Source of the DNA: Christensenella sp. UBA1252 | GTDB taxonomy: Bacteria; Bacillota; Clostridia; Christensenellales; CAG-1252 | Direction of reading: 5' to 3' | Length of the DNA: 5,606 bases | NCBI GenBank assembly: GCA_002308575.1 | Contig: DBVY01000013.1 | Span: 349 to 5,954, forward strand | Part shown: positions 1-5,450 of the stretch, one piece after another | How the letters are laid out: every line of letters begins with the position of its first letter | Position numbering within the stretch: the stretch's first letter is position 1 | Position numbers and translations under genes: made by a program | Notes under the pieces: model-generated | Told to the model about the DNA's origin: nothing | Databases searched by the model: none | What the model saw: the letters and a program-made list of their open reading frames with translations, nothing else

Positions 1-16
1 CGGCTCGGTTATTTTT

Positions 17-22
17 TGTCAA
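17..22 (-). promoter_or_regulatory. Possible -35 box (TTGACA) overlapping the nnr stop codon
   Basis: The minus strand reads TTGACA, a perfect sigma-70/sigma-A -35 hexamer, across the TGA stop of the NAD(P)HX repair gene. Only 16 bases follow before the window edge, so a -10 box at the usual 17-base spacing falls outside and cannot be checked. It could drive a downstream gene, or it could be a chance match, since a hexamer alone is weak evidence. Confidence 0.2.
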
Positions 23-1518
23 GTATTCTTTGCCACTTTTTCCGCAAAAAATTTGACCGCTTTCGAAATGTTTCGAGCCGTGTCGGAAGGAAGCGCGGAG
101 TACTCTCCGACTTCGTTCGAAGCAAATTCTCCCGCCACGCCGAGGATATAGGAAGCAGCATAGGCACTTTCGATCGGCGATCTTCCGCCCGCGATTAACG
201 CGGCGATCGAACCTGCGAGAAGATCTCCGCTTCCGCCTTTCGCCATCCCCGGAGAACCCGTTTTGGAAAGATACGCGACCTTTCCGTCCGTAACAATCGT
301 GGACGCGCCTTTCAGCAAAACGACGACTCCGAAACGAGCCGCAAACTCTTTCGCGTATGAAAGCGGTTCGGATAAAATCTCCGAAACGGGAACGCCCATC
401 AAGCGGGAAAGCTCTTTCGGATGCGGCGTAACGACCGTCGCGCCCGCCCTATCCTTCAAAACGGAAGGATCGCGCGATAAAAGGTTTAATCCGTCCGCGT
501 CGAGAACGAGCGGAACAGACACGGTTTTCAACAAATATGACAAAATGCGCGCGCCGTTTTCGGAAAGATCCACGCCGTTTCCAAACAAAACCGCCGAGGC
601 GCCGTCGATCGCTTTTTCGAGATACGGCTCCGAGAAAAGGATCTTCCCCTCTTCGCTCGGGAGCGCGAGCAACGTGCATTCCGTAATCTTATTCATAACC
701 GAATACAAAATGCTGTCCGGCACGCAGAGTTTTACGAGACCGTCGCCGAGAGCAAACGCCGCCGCGCCCATTTCGGCAAGCACCGCCGCGCCCGAATAGG
801 AGTCGCTTCCGGCAATGATCGAAAGTTTTCCGAGATCGCCCTTGTGGACGTTTCTCTTTAAAGGCGGGAACAGGCGCGCCACGTCCTCGTCTTCGATCAT
901 CTTACAATCCGCTTCCGCTTCGTCGATCCCAACGGTGAGGACGCCGATCTCGCCCGAACAATCGAGTCCGTCCGAAAGGAAGTGACCGATTTTTAGGTTT
1001 TGCACGGTAAACGTGACGTCCGCTTCGACCGCCGCGCCGAGGATCTTTCCGCTGTCAGCAGAAAGACCGCTCGCGATATCGACGGCTATTACGAACGCAT
1101 TCGCCGCGTTGATCTTTTTGATACAGGCGGCGTATTCCCCCGTTACGGGGCGCGAAAGCCCGATCCCGAACATACAATCCACGATATTCGCATATTGCGA
1201 AAAATCCAAATCTTCCGAGAAAGGAATCACGTCCTTTTCGCAGGAAGCGCGATAAAATGCCGCCGCGGCGTTCGAAGTCGGTCCAAAGTCCGAAACGTCC
1301 GCCGATAACCCGCGCTCTTTCATCAAAAGATACAGCGCGTATCCGTCGCCGCCGTTCCCGCCTTTTCCGCAAACGATCAAGGTTTTACCTTCGTGAAAAG
1401 GTGCGTTTTCCAAAACGCCGAGCGCCACGCGACGCATCAATTCTTCCGCTCTTTCGCCGCGCGCGATCGTGCTTTCGTCCGCTTTTTTCGCGGTCAAAGA
1501 AGAATAAAGATCAATCAT
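19..1518 (-). CDS. nnr: Bifunctional NAD(P)H-hydrate epimerase / ADP-dependent NAD(P)H-hydrate dehydratase
   Basis: This 499-residue fusion repairs NADHX and NADPHX, the hydrated and inactive forms of the cofactors. The N-terminal YjeF_N (NnrE) half interconverts R and S epimers. The C-terminal ribokinase-like (NnrD) half dehydrates the S form at the expense of ADP. The length fits the family, and the protein should be cytoplasmic. Visible motifs are GKGGNGGDG (51-59), FGIGLSRP (117-124) and VDIASGLSAD (146-155) in the epimerase half. The dehydratase half has HKGDLGKLSIIAGS (225-238), LDADGLN (339-345), TPHPKEL (364-370) and KGGSGDLLAG (427-436), with D432 as the expected catalytic Asp. The start ATG overlaps the upstream peptidase stop by 8 bases and has no strong ribosome binding site, so translational coupling is likely. 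The epimerase motifs differ from the usual GNNGGDG and DIPSG. This is the last gene of the tyrS block in view, and no terminator follows it in the window. Confidence 0.95.
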   Translation of the reverse strand: MIDLYSSLTAKKADESTIARGERAEELMRRVALGVLENAPFHEGKTLIVCGKGGNGGDGYALYLLMKERGLSADVSDFGPTSNAAAAFYRASCEKDVIPFSEDLDFSQYANIVDCMFGIGLSRPVTGEYAACIKKINAANAFVIAVDIASGLSADSGKILGAAVEADVTFTVQNLKIGHFLSDGLDCSGEIGVLTVGIDEAEADCKMIEDEDVARLFPPLKRNVHKGDLGKLSIIAGSDSYSGAAVLAEMGAAAFALGDGLVKLCVPDSILYSVMNKITECTLLALPSEEGKILFSEPYLEKAIDGASAVLFGNGVDLSENGARILSYLLKTVSVPLVLDADGLNLLSRDPSVLKDRAGATVVTPHPKELSRLMGVPVSEILSEPLSYAKEFAARFGVVVLLKGASTIVTDGKVAYLSKTGSPGMAKGGSGDLLAGSIAALIAGGRSPIESAYAASYILGVAGEFASNEVGEYSALPSDTARNISKAVKFFAEKVAKNT

Positions 1519-2359
1519 TGCTCGTTACCGCGGTTAAGATTGCTTTTGCGCAAAGAGCGTCCGCCATCATTTGCAATTCGATCGGATTGGCGGAAACGGC
1601 CCCCGAGCTCAAAACGAAAATCGAATCGCCGTCGTACATCGTGTGAACGGGACGAATGCAACGCGCATACGCGTCTTGCGTTACGTCCGCAAGTTTATTC
1701 GCTTGCGCTTTCGTAAAACAGGCGTTCGTCAAAACGCAAGTGATCGTCGTATTCGAAAAAGATGGCGCGTTTACGTTTCCGTCCGTTTTCTTAACGGCTT
1801 TCCCCGTTTGCGGATCATAGACGTTGCCGAGCGCGTTTACGACGGTCACGACCGCCATTTCAACGCTGCCTTTCGCGGCGACGCATACCGCCATACCCGA
1901 CTTTTTCGCGCCCGCCATACCGCTCATTTTGCAAACCGTCGCACCGGCGCCCGCGCCGATCGATCCTTTGATTTCCGTTACGGGAGAAGCGTTTTGACAA
2001 GCGAAATAGCCGGCGGCTTTATTCGGATAATCGAAAGAACCGAATTCGAGATCGTAGATCGAAGCACCCGCCGCGATCGGAACGCGGAATCCGCCCGCAT
2101 CGTATCCGACGCCCTTTTCATGCAAAAATTGCATAACACCCGCAATTGACTCCAATCCAAACGCGCTTCCACCCGACAAAACAACGGCGTTTACTTTATC
2201 CACCGTATTTTCAGCGCGGAACAAATCGGTTTCGTGCGTTGCCGGAGCGCCGCCGCGAACGCTAACGCCGCCAACGGCGCCTTGCGGCGCGAGAATGACG
2301 GTCACGCCCGTTTTCGTTTCGTGATTCGTATAATTCCCTATCAAAAACCCGTCCAGCAT
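1511..2359 (-). CDS. P1-family (DmpA/NylC-like) N-terminal nucleophile peptidase/amidase
   Basis: This 282-residue protein belongs to the P1/S58 family, which includes L-aminopeptidase DmpA, beta-peptidyl aminopeptidases and the nylon-oligomer hydrolase NylC. These enzymes are made as one chain that cleaves itself. The new N-terminal Ser or Thr then acts as the nucleophile. Family signatures are LSGGSAFGLES (61-71), the Gly/Ala-rich GSIGAGAGATVCK (132-144), NTTI (203-206) with TNACFTKAQANKLA (211-224), and HTMYDGDSIF (239-248). By analogy with NylC, cleavage is expected between N203 and T204, leaving T204 as the nucleophile. It is closer in size to the short bacterial forms than to DmpA. No signal peptide is seen. 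The start is well supported by a GGAGG-type site 7 bases upstream. The gene sits 21 bases after yigZ and overlaps nnr by 8 bases. The substrate cannot be told from sequence; small peptides or amides are the family norm. Confidence 0.9.
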   Translation of the reverse strand: MLDGFLIGNYTNHETKTGVTVILAPQGAVGGVSVRGGAPATHETDLFRAENTVDKVNAVVLSGGSAFGLESIAGVMQFLHEKGVGYDAGGFRVPIAAGASIYDLEFGSFDYPNKAAGYFACQNASPVTEIKGSIGAGAGATVCKMSGMAGAKKSGMAVCVAAKGSVEMAVVTVVNALGNVYDPQTGKAVKKTDGNVNAPSFSNTTITCVLTNACFTKAQANKLADVTQDAYARCIRPVHTMYDGDSIFVLSSGAVSANPIELQMMADALCAKAILTAVTSND

Positions 2360-2365
2360 TTTCTA

Positions 2366-2371
2366 TCCTCC
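2366..2371 (-). promoter_or_regulatory. Strong ribosome binding site of the P1-family peptidase gene
   Basis: The minus strand reads GGAGGA, with 7 bases between GGAGG and the ATG at 2359. It lies in the 21-base gap after the yigZ stop. It fixes the peptidase start and shows that this cistron is initiated independently, unlike its two overlapping neighbours in the operon. Confidence 0.85.
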
Positions 2372-2380
2372 GATATCCTT

Positions 2381-3001
2381 TCAACGAACCGAACAATACT
2401 CTTCTTTGACAAATTCCGCGGTCGCTTTCCCCGAGCTGACGTCCGCCAAAAAGGACAAAAACGCAGAGGAAGACGCGATCGGGATCGCCACGGTAAGCGT
2501 TGCGCCGCTGTCAAAATCGCTCGAAAGGATCTGCCCGCCGAGCGAAATTACTTTGTTTTGAAGCGTGGAATAACAAGAATACTCGCATTTTACAAAGTAA
2601 ACGGAACATTTATCAAAAGACGCTTTTCCGGCAACCGAAATCGCCTCTTCGGCGGCGTCCGCGTAGGCGCGCGCCAATCCGCCCGTTCCGAGTTTGATTC
2701 CGCCGAAATATCGAACGACGACGACCGCGGCATAGGTCAATCCCTGCCGTTTGATCGTTTCCAATATCGGAACGCCGGACGTTCCCGAAGGCTCGCCGTC
2801 GTCGCTTGCGCGGAATTTTTCTCCGTTTTCCCCCGTTACGTAGGCATACGGCGCGTGCGTGGCGTCCGGAAACTGTTTCTTAACGCCGCGAACATAATCC
2901 TCCGCCTCGTCCGGATCGGAAACGGGAAAACAAAAAGCGATAAATTTGCTGTGCTTAACGTTCGTTTCGGCTTGTGCGTTCTTTGCGAGAGTTACGTACA
3001 T
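2381..3001 (-). CDS. yigZ: YigZ/IMPACT family protein
   Basis: This 206-residue protein is the normal length for the bacterial YigZ (YvyE) family. The N-terminal UPF0029/IMPACT domain (about 15-120) carries DATHAPYAYV (46-55), SDDGEPSGTSG (66-76) and RYFGGIKLGTGGLARAY (97-113), which together are diagnostic. The C-terminal part (about 130-195) matches the ferredoxin-like DUF1949 domain in position and length. The biochemical role of bacterial YigZ is not settled. The related eukaryotic IMPACT/YIH1 binds GCN1 and damps GCN2 signalling during amino-acid starvation, so a link to translation is plausible but unproven here. The ATG overlaps the tyrS stop codon by one base (TGATG), and only a weak AAGG precedes it at short spacing. 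Its translation is therefore probably coupled to tyrS. It should be cytoplasmic, with no signal peptide or membrane segment. Confidence 0.95.
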   Translation of the reverse strand: MYVTLAKNAQAETNVKHSKFIAFCFPVSDPDEAEDYVRGVKKQFPDATHAPYAYVTGENGEKFRASDDGEPSGTSGVPILETIKRQGLTYAAVVVVRYFGGIKLGTGGLARAYADAAEEAISVAGKASFDKCSVYFVKCEYSCYSTLQNKVISLGGQILSSDFDSGATLTVAIPIASSSAFLSFLADVSSGKATAEFVKEEYCSVR

Positions 3002-4209
3002 CAGCCTTCAAAAGAAACTTTAACGCGATTTTTCTTGCCTTTATAGATCACGCAACCGTTCGCAAGTTGGCTATCCGACACTTCGGCGGCAACGTCCGCG
3101 ATCTTGACGCCGTCCACGGAGACCGCTCCGCCTTGGATCAGGCGCCTTGCCTCGCTCTTACTCGGAGCGAAACCGACCGCCGCAAGGATATCCACGATTT
3201 TGACCGTATCTTTGGAAACGGATGCGGACGGCATATTGTCAACGTCACCGGAAAAAGCCGCTTTGACCTTTCTTACGACCTCGTCCGCGACGTCCGCGCC
3301 GTGCACGATCTTCGTGATCTCGTACGCGAGGCGTTCTTTGGCGGCGTTGATACGCTCGTCCTGATGCGCGGTCATTTCTTCGATCTCGTCGAGCGGCATA
3401 AAGGTCAAAAGCTTCAAGCACTTTCTGACTTCGCTGTCCTCAACGTTGCGCCAATATTGATAGAAATCATAGGGAGAAGTCTTGTCGGCGGAAAGCCAAA
3501 CCGCGCCGGAAGCCGTCTTGCCCATCTTTTTGCCTTCGCTGTTCGTCAAAAGCGGGAACGTCATCGCAAACGCGTCTTTTCCGAGCTTACGGCGAATCAG
3601 ATCCGCGCCCGAAAGCATATTGCTCCATTGATCGTCGCCGCCGCATTCCAACACGCAACCGTATTTCTTGTACAAAACCAAAAAGTCGTAGCTTTGCATC
3701 AACATATAGTTGAATTCGAGGAAGGTCAAGCCCTTCTCCATACGGTTTTTATAACACTCGGCGGTCAGCATTCTGTTCACGCTGAACAAAGAACCGATCT
3801 CGCGCAAAAAGTCCACGTAATTGAGGTTTAAAAGCCAATCACCGTTATTGACCATGATCGCGGCGTTCTCCCCTTCGAACGAGAAGAATCGACTCATTTG
3901 CTTCTTAAAACATTCGCAATTGTGTTGCACTTGCTCCGCGGTCAGCATATTGCGCATATCCGTTCTGCCCGAAGGATCTCCGATCATGCCGGTTCCGCCA
4001 CCGATCAAAACGATCGGTCGATGCCCCGCTTTTTGCATATGACTCATCGCCATCATCGCGAGATAGTGACCGACGTGCAAACTGTCCGCCGTCGGGTCGA
4101 ACCCGATATAAAAACTGACTTTTTCCGAGCCGAGAAGTTTATAAAGATCTTCTTCGTAAACGGTTTGTTTGATAAAGCCTCTTTCGCGCAGCGTGTCCAT
4201 TACGTTCAT
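3001..4209 (-). CDS. tyrS: Tyrosine--tRNA ligase
   Basis: Class I aminoacyl-tRNA synthetase that activates tyrosine with ATP and loads it on tRNA-Tyr. Numbering from the ATG at 4209 (402 residues), the catalytic Rossmann domain shows [15 protein letters not shown] (34-48, with HVGH as the HIGH box), GDPSGR (77-82), GGDDQWSN (190-197) and KKMGKT (227-232, the KMSKS box). The C-terminal S4-like RNA-binding domain starts near 341 and includes [18 protein letters not shown]. Length and order match the common bacterial TyrS type. The open frame extends upstream to a TTG at 4224, but that TTG overlaps the GGAG ribosome binding site. The ATG at 4209 lies 9 bases after GGAG and gives the usual MNV start of the family, so I chose it. 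First gene of the block tyrS-yigZ-peptidase-nnr, with its own promoter at 4242-4270. No T-box leader is present. Confidence 0.97.
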   Translation of the reverse strand: MNVMDTLRERGFIKQTVYEEDLYKLLGSEKVSFYIGFDPTADSLHVGHYLAMMAMSHMQKAGHRPIVLIGGGTGMIGDPSGRTDMRNMLTAEQVQHNCECFKKQMSRFFSFEGENAAIMVNNGDWLLNLNYVDFLREIGSLFSVNRMLTAECYKNRMEKGLTFLEFNYMLMQSYDFLVLYKKYGCVLECGGDDQWSNMLSGADLIRRKLGKDAFAMTFPLLTNSEGKKMGKTASGAVWLSADKTSPYDFYQYWRNVEDSEVRKCLKLLTFMPLDEIEEMTAHQDERINAAKERLAYEITKIVHGADVADEVVRKVKAAFSGDVDNMPSASVSKDTVKIVDILAAVGFAPSKSEARRLIQGGAVSVDGVKIADVAAEVSDSQLANGCVIYKGKKNRVKVSFEG

Positions 4210-4218
4210 AGCAATAAA

Positions 4219-4222
4219 CTCC
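4219..4222 (-). promoter_or_regulatory. tyrS ribosome binding site (GGAG)
   Basis: GGAG on the minus strand is followed by 9 bases and then ATG at 4209. It overlaps the upstream in-frame TTG (4222-4224), which argues that the TTG is not the start and that TyrS is 402 rather than 407 residues. Confidence 0.8.
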
Positions 4223-4241
4223 AAAAAAGAAATATATAATT

Positions 4242-4270
4242 ATAATATCATTATAAAAAAGGTTTCGCAA
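4242..4270 (-). promoter_or_regulatory. Predicted sigma-70/sigma-A promoter of the tyrS operon
   Basis: The minus strand has TTGCGA (4265-4270), a 17-base spacer, and TATTAT (4242-4247) in a very AT-rich stretch. The predicted start of transcription near 4235 gives a leader of about 26 bases that holds little besides the GGAG site. Overlapping alternatives exist: a TATAAT lies a few bases upstream and another a few bases downstream, so the exact -10 is uncertain. It lies about 50 bases after the tRNA-Glu terminator, so the tyrS block appears to be transcribed on its own. Confidence 0.6.
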
Positions 4271-4320
4271 GTTAAAGAGCGGAGTTTTTCGCCGGAGGAA
4301 CGTCATTCGGAGGCATAATT

Positions 4321-4353
4321 AAAAAAAACCTTCCTTTAACAAGTAAAAGAAGG
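4321..4353 (-). terminator. Intrinsic terminator of tRNA-Glu
   Basis: On the minus strand a 10-bp stem (CCTTCTTTTA paired with TAAAGGAAGG, one T-G wobble) closes a 5-base CTTGT loop and runs directly into eight T residues. It starts 6 bases after the tRNA CCA end. It separates the tRNA transcript from the tyrS operon. Confidence 0.9.
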
Positions 4354-4359
4354 CTTTTG

Positions 4360-4435
4360 TGGTACCCCGTAAGGGGTTCGAACCCTTGATACCGGCGTGA
4401 GAGGCCAGCGTCCTAGACCACTAGACTAACGAGGC
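4360..4435 (-). tRNA. tRNA-Glu (anticodon CTC)
   Basis: A complete 76-base tRNA, with the 3' CCA encoded at 4360-4362. The acceptor arm pairs GCCTCGT with ACGGGGT, with wobbles at 1-72 (G-U) and 4-69 (U-G), and the discriminator base is A. The D arm GTCTAG...GGAC matches the usual bacterial tRNA-Glu layout. The anticodon stem CTGGC/GCCGG closes the loop CTCTCAC, giving anticodon CTC (complement 4399-4401), which reads GAG. The variable loop is 4 bases. The T arm is AAGGG-TTCGAAC-CCCTT. A second tRNA-Glu with TTC is needed elsewhere in the genome to read GAA. The gene is flanked by its own promoter and terminator and is not part of a tRNA cluster within this window. Confidence 0.96.
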
Positions 4436-4456
4436 ATATTCGAATTTAACATTATT

Positions 4457-4485
4457 ACTATATCAAAACGTTTGTGTATTTGCAA
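4457..4485 (-). promoter_or_regulatory. Predicted promoter of tRNA-Glu
   Basis: The minus strand has TTGCAA (4480-4485), a 17-base spacer, and TATAGT (4457-4462). The expected start near 4450 leaves about 15 bases of 5' leader for RNase P to remove. No clear Sel1-gene terminator lies ahead of it, so some read-through from that gene is possible. An imperfect inverted repeat covers the -35 box and most of the spacer. Confidence 0.7.
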
Positions 4486-4492
4486 GCGTTTT
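4465..4492. repeat. Imperfect inverted repeat over the tRNA-Glu promoter
   Basis: Read on the minus strand, AAAACGcTTG and CAAaCGTTTT form arms with one mismatch (lower case) around an 8-base centre CAAATACA. As RNA from the Sel1 gene it could form a weak hairpin after the stop codon, but no T-run follows on that strand. As DNA it spans the -35 box and spacer of the tRNA promoter, so it could be an operator. Either role is inference, and the symmetry could be chance in AT-rich sequence. Confidence 0.4.
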
Positions 4493-4506
4493 TTCCAATT
4501 CTCGAT

Positions 4507-5358
4507 TTATTTTTTCAAGGCGTTTTTGCGAGCGCGTACCTCTTCAAGATCGTCGCGCGCGTCGGACGCGCCATGCAATCCGACGTCTTCCGCAATTTTA
4601 ACGTATTTTTCCGCTTCTTCGAAATTTTGTTCCGCGCCTTCCCCGTACGTGTACGCGTGCGCAAGGACGATCGCACATTCCGGCATTTCACATTCTTCGA
4701 AAGCGATTTTGAGCCATTCAACCGCCTGGGCGTAATCCTCTTTCACTCGGACTACGAGGATCGTCAAAAAAGCGGCAAAAAACAAGCATTTTCCGAGGTT
4801 TTTGCCAATTCCGTCACGCACGGTTTCATAGTCTTTCCCGCTCTGCGCGTCATCCATATCCACGCAATAAGCAAAATTGTTGCGGCAAACCGCCGCTTTC
4901 TTAAAAAACGAAAGCGCGACGCGCGTGTCTTTTGCATTCGCCGCGTGCCCGCCCAAAATAAAGCAAGCCGTCGGATTTCCCTTTTCCGCCGCTTTTTTCA
5001 AAAGCTCGTCGGCTTTTTTCTCATCTCTTTCAACGCCCTCTCCGACCGCGTACATCTTGGAAAGATACACGAGGGCTTCGGTTTTTCCGCCCTCCGCCGC
5101 TTTCTCATAGCAAGAAAGAGCCTCCTCGTGATCGACGCCGACGCCGATGCCGAAATGATAGCAAACACCGAGGTTGTAGAGAGCGCGCGGATGCCCGCTC
5201 TTCGCGGCTTCCAGATACAGCAAAAACATCTCGTGTTTTACTTCGGTTTCGTCCGCGTCCACGCCTTTTTTGACCTTTTTCACAAAGCTCAAAAAGCGCA
5301 TCCCCGCCCGATTGCATAAATCGACCGCTTGGTCAAAAGAAACAACGTTATTTTCCAT
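4507..5358 (-). CDS. Sel1-repeat (TPR-like) protein of unknown function
   Basis: This 283-residue protein is built from Sel1-like repeats, helical pairs related to TPRs that usually act as protein-binding scaffolds. Clear repeats are at about 58-93 (ALYNLGVCYHFGIGVG...ALSCYEKAAEGG), 94-129 (ALVYLSKMYAVGEGV...KKAAEKG) and 226-262 (CAIVLAHAYTYGEGA...AEKYVKIAEDVG). Shorter, degenerate helical pairs appear at about 130-157 and 187-222, the latter with EDYAQAVEWLKIAFEE as its second helix. Residues 192-203 are unusually hydrophobic but too short for a convincing membrane span. There is no signal peptide, so it is probably cytoplasmic. It has nine cysteines. The ATG at 5358 lies only 6 bases after a -10 box and has no ribosome binding site, implying a leaderless mRNA. 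The alternative start, Met20 at 5301, also lacks a properly spaced site. Partner and pathway cannot be inferred; the neighbouring genes give no clear clue. Confidence 0.85.
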   Translation of the reverse strand: MENNVVSFDQAVDLCNRAGMRFLSFVKKVKKGVDADETEVKHEMFLLYLEAAKSGHPRALYNLGVCYHFGIGVGVDHEEALSCYEKAAEGGKTEALVYLSKMYAVGEGVERDEKKADELLKKAAEKGNPTACFILGGHAANAKDTRVALSFFKKAAVCRNNFAYCVDMDDAQSGKDYETVRDGIGKNLGKCLFFAAFLTILVVRVKEDYAQAVEWLKIAFEECEMPECAIVLAHAYTYGEGAEQNFEEAEKYVKIAEDVGLHGASDARDDLEEVRARKNALKK

Positions 5359-5364
5359 ATTTAG

Positions 5365-5393
5365 ATTGTAACATTTCGGTTTCCATTTGTCAA
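5365..5393 (-). promoter_or_regulatory. Near-consensus promoter of the Sel1-repeat gene
   Basis: The minus strand has a perfect TTGACA (5388-5393), a 17-base spacer and TACAAT (5365-5370), one base from consensus. Transcription should start about 7 bases after the -10 box, which is the A of the ATG itself (5358). The promoter begins 7 bases after the U-tract of the preceding terminator, so the two units are packed tightly but separately. Confidence 0.85.
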
Positions 5394-5400
5394 CGAAAGC

Positions 5401-5432
5401 AAAAAACGCTCCGCCGAACCGACGGAGCGTTT
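5401..5432 (-). terminator. Intrinsic terminator of the GGGtGRT-family gene
   Basis: On the minus strand AAACGCTCCGTC pairs with GGCGGAGCGTTT (12 bp, one T-G wobble) around the loop GGTTC, ending in a run of six T residues (5401-5406). It begins 18 bases after the stop codon of the partial gene at 5451. The plus strand lacks a matching T-run, so it acts in one direction only. Confidence 0.93.
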
Positions 5433-5450
5433 AAATGCTGTTTTCTCAGA

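Noticed and set aside
16..2149. Several plus-strand and alternate-frame ORFs of 60-192 codons over nnr and the peptidase gene
   Set aside because: All sit within strongly supported genes, show Arg-rich low-information translations, and lack ribosome binding sites.
2234..3831. Two long plus-strand open frames (270 and 285 codons) opposite yigZ and tyrS
   Set aside because: Their translations are rich in Arg, His and Phe, match no family I know, and lie antisense to genes with clear motifs. They are explained by codon bias of the real genes.
4210..4224. Longer TyrS beginning at TTG (4224)
   Set aside because: The TTG overlaps the GGAG site that fits the ATG at 4209, and the extra five residues (MEFIA) are not typical of the family.
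4360..4435. tRNA-Glu as an integration site for a mobile element
   Set aside because: No integrase gene and no duplicated 3' end of the tRNA was seen within the window. The neighbouring genes look like normal backbone.
4735..4830. Possible frameshift in the Sel1-repeat gene at the two T-runs
   Set aside because: The alternative frame reads a plausible short peptide (ending NACFLPLF) but then meets a stop, and the third frame shows no Sel1 pattern. The annotated frame stays open and resumes a good repeat helix, so a frameshift is not supported by this sequence alone.
4474..5319. 281-codon plus-strand open frame opposite the Sel1-repeat gene
   Set aside because: It starts inside the tRNA-Glu promoter region, has no ribosome binding site, and has a Phe/Arg-rich composition. 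The opposite strand encodes recognisable Sel1 repeats.
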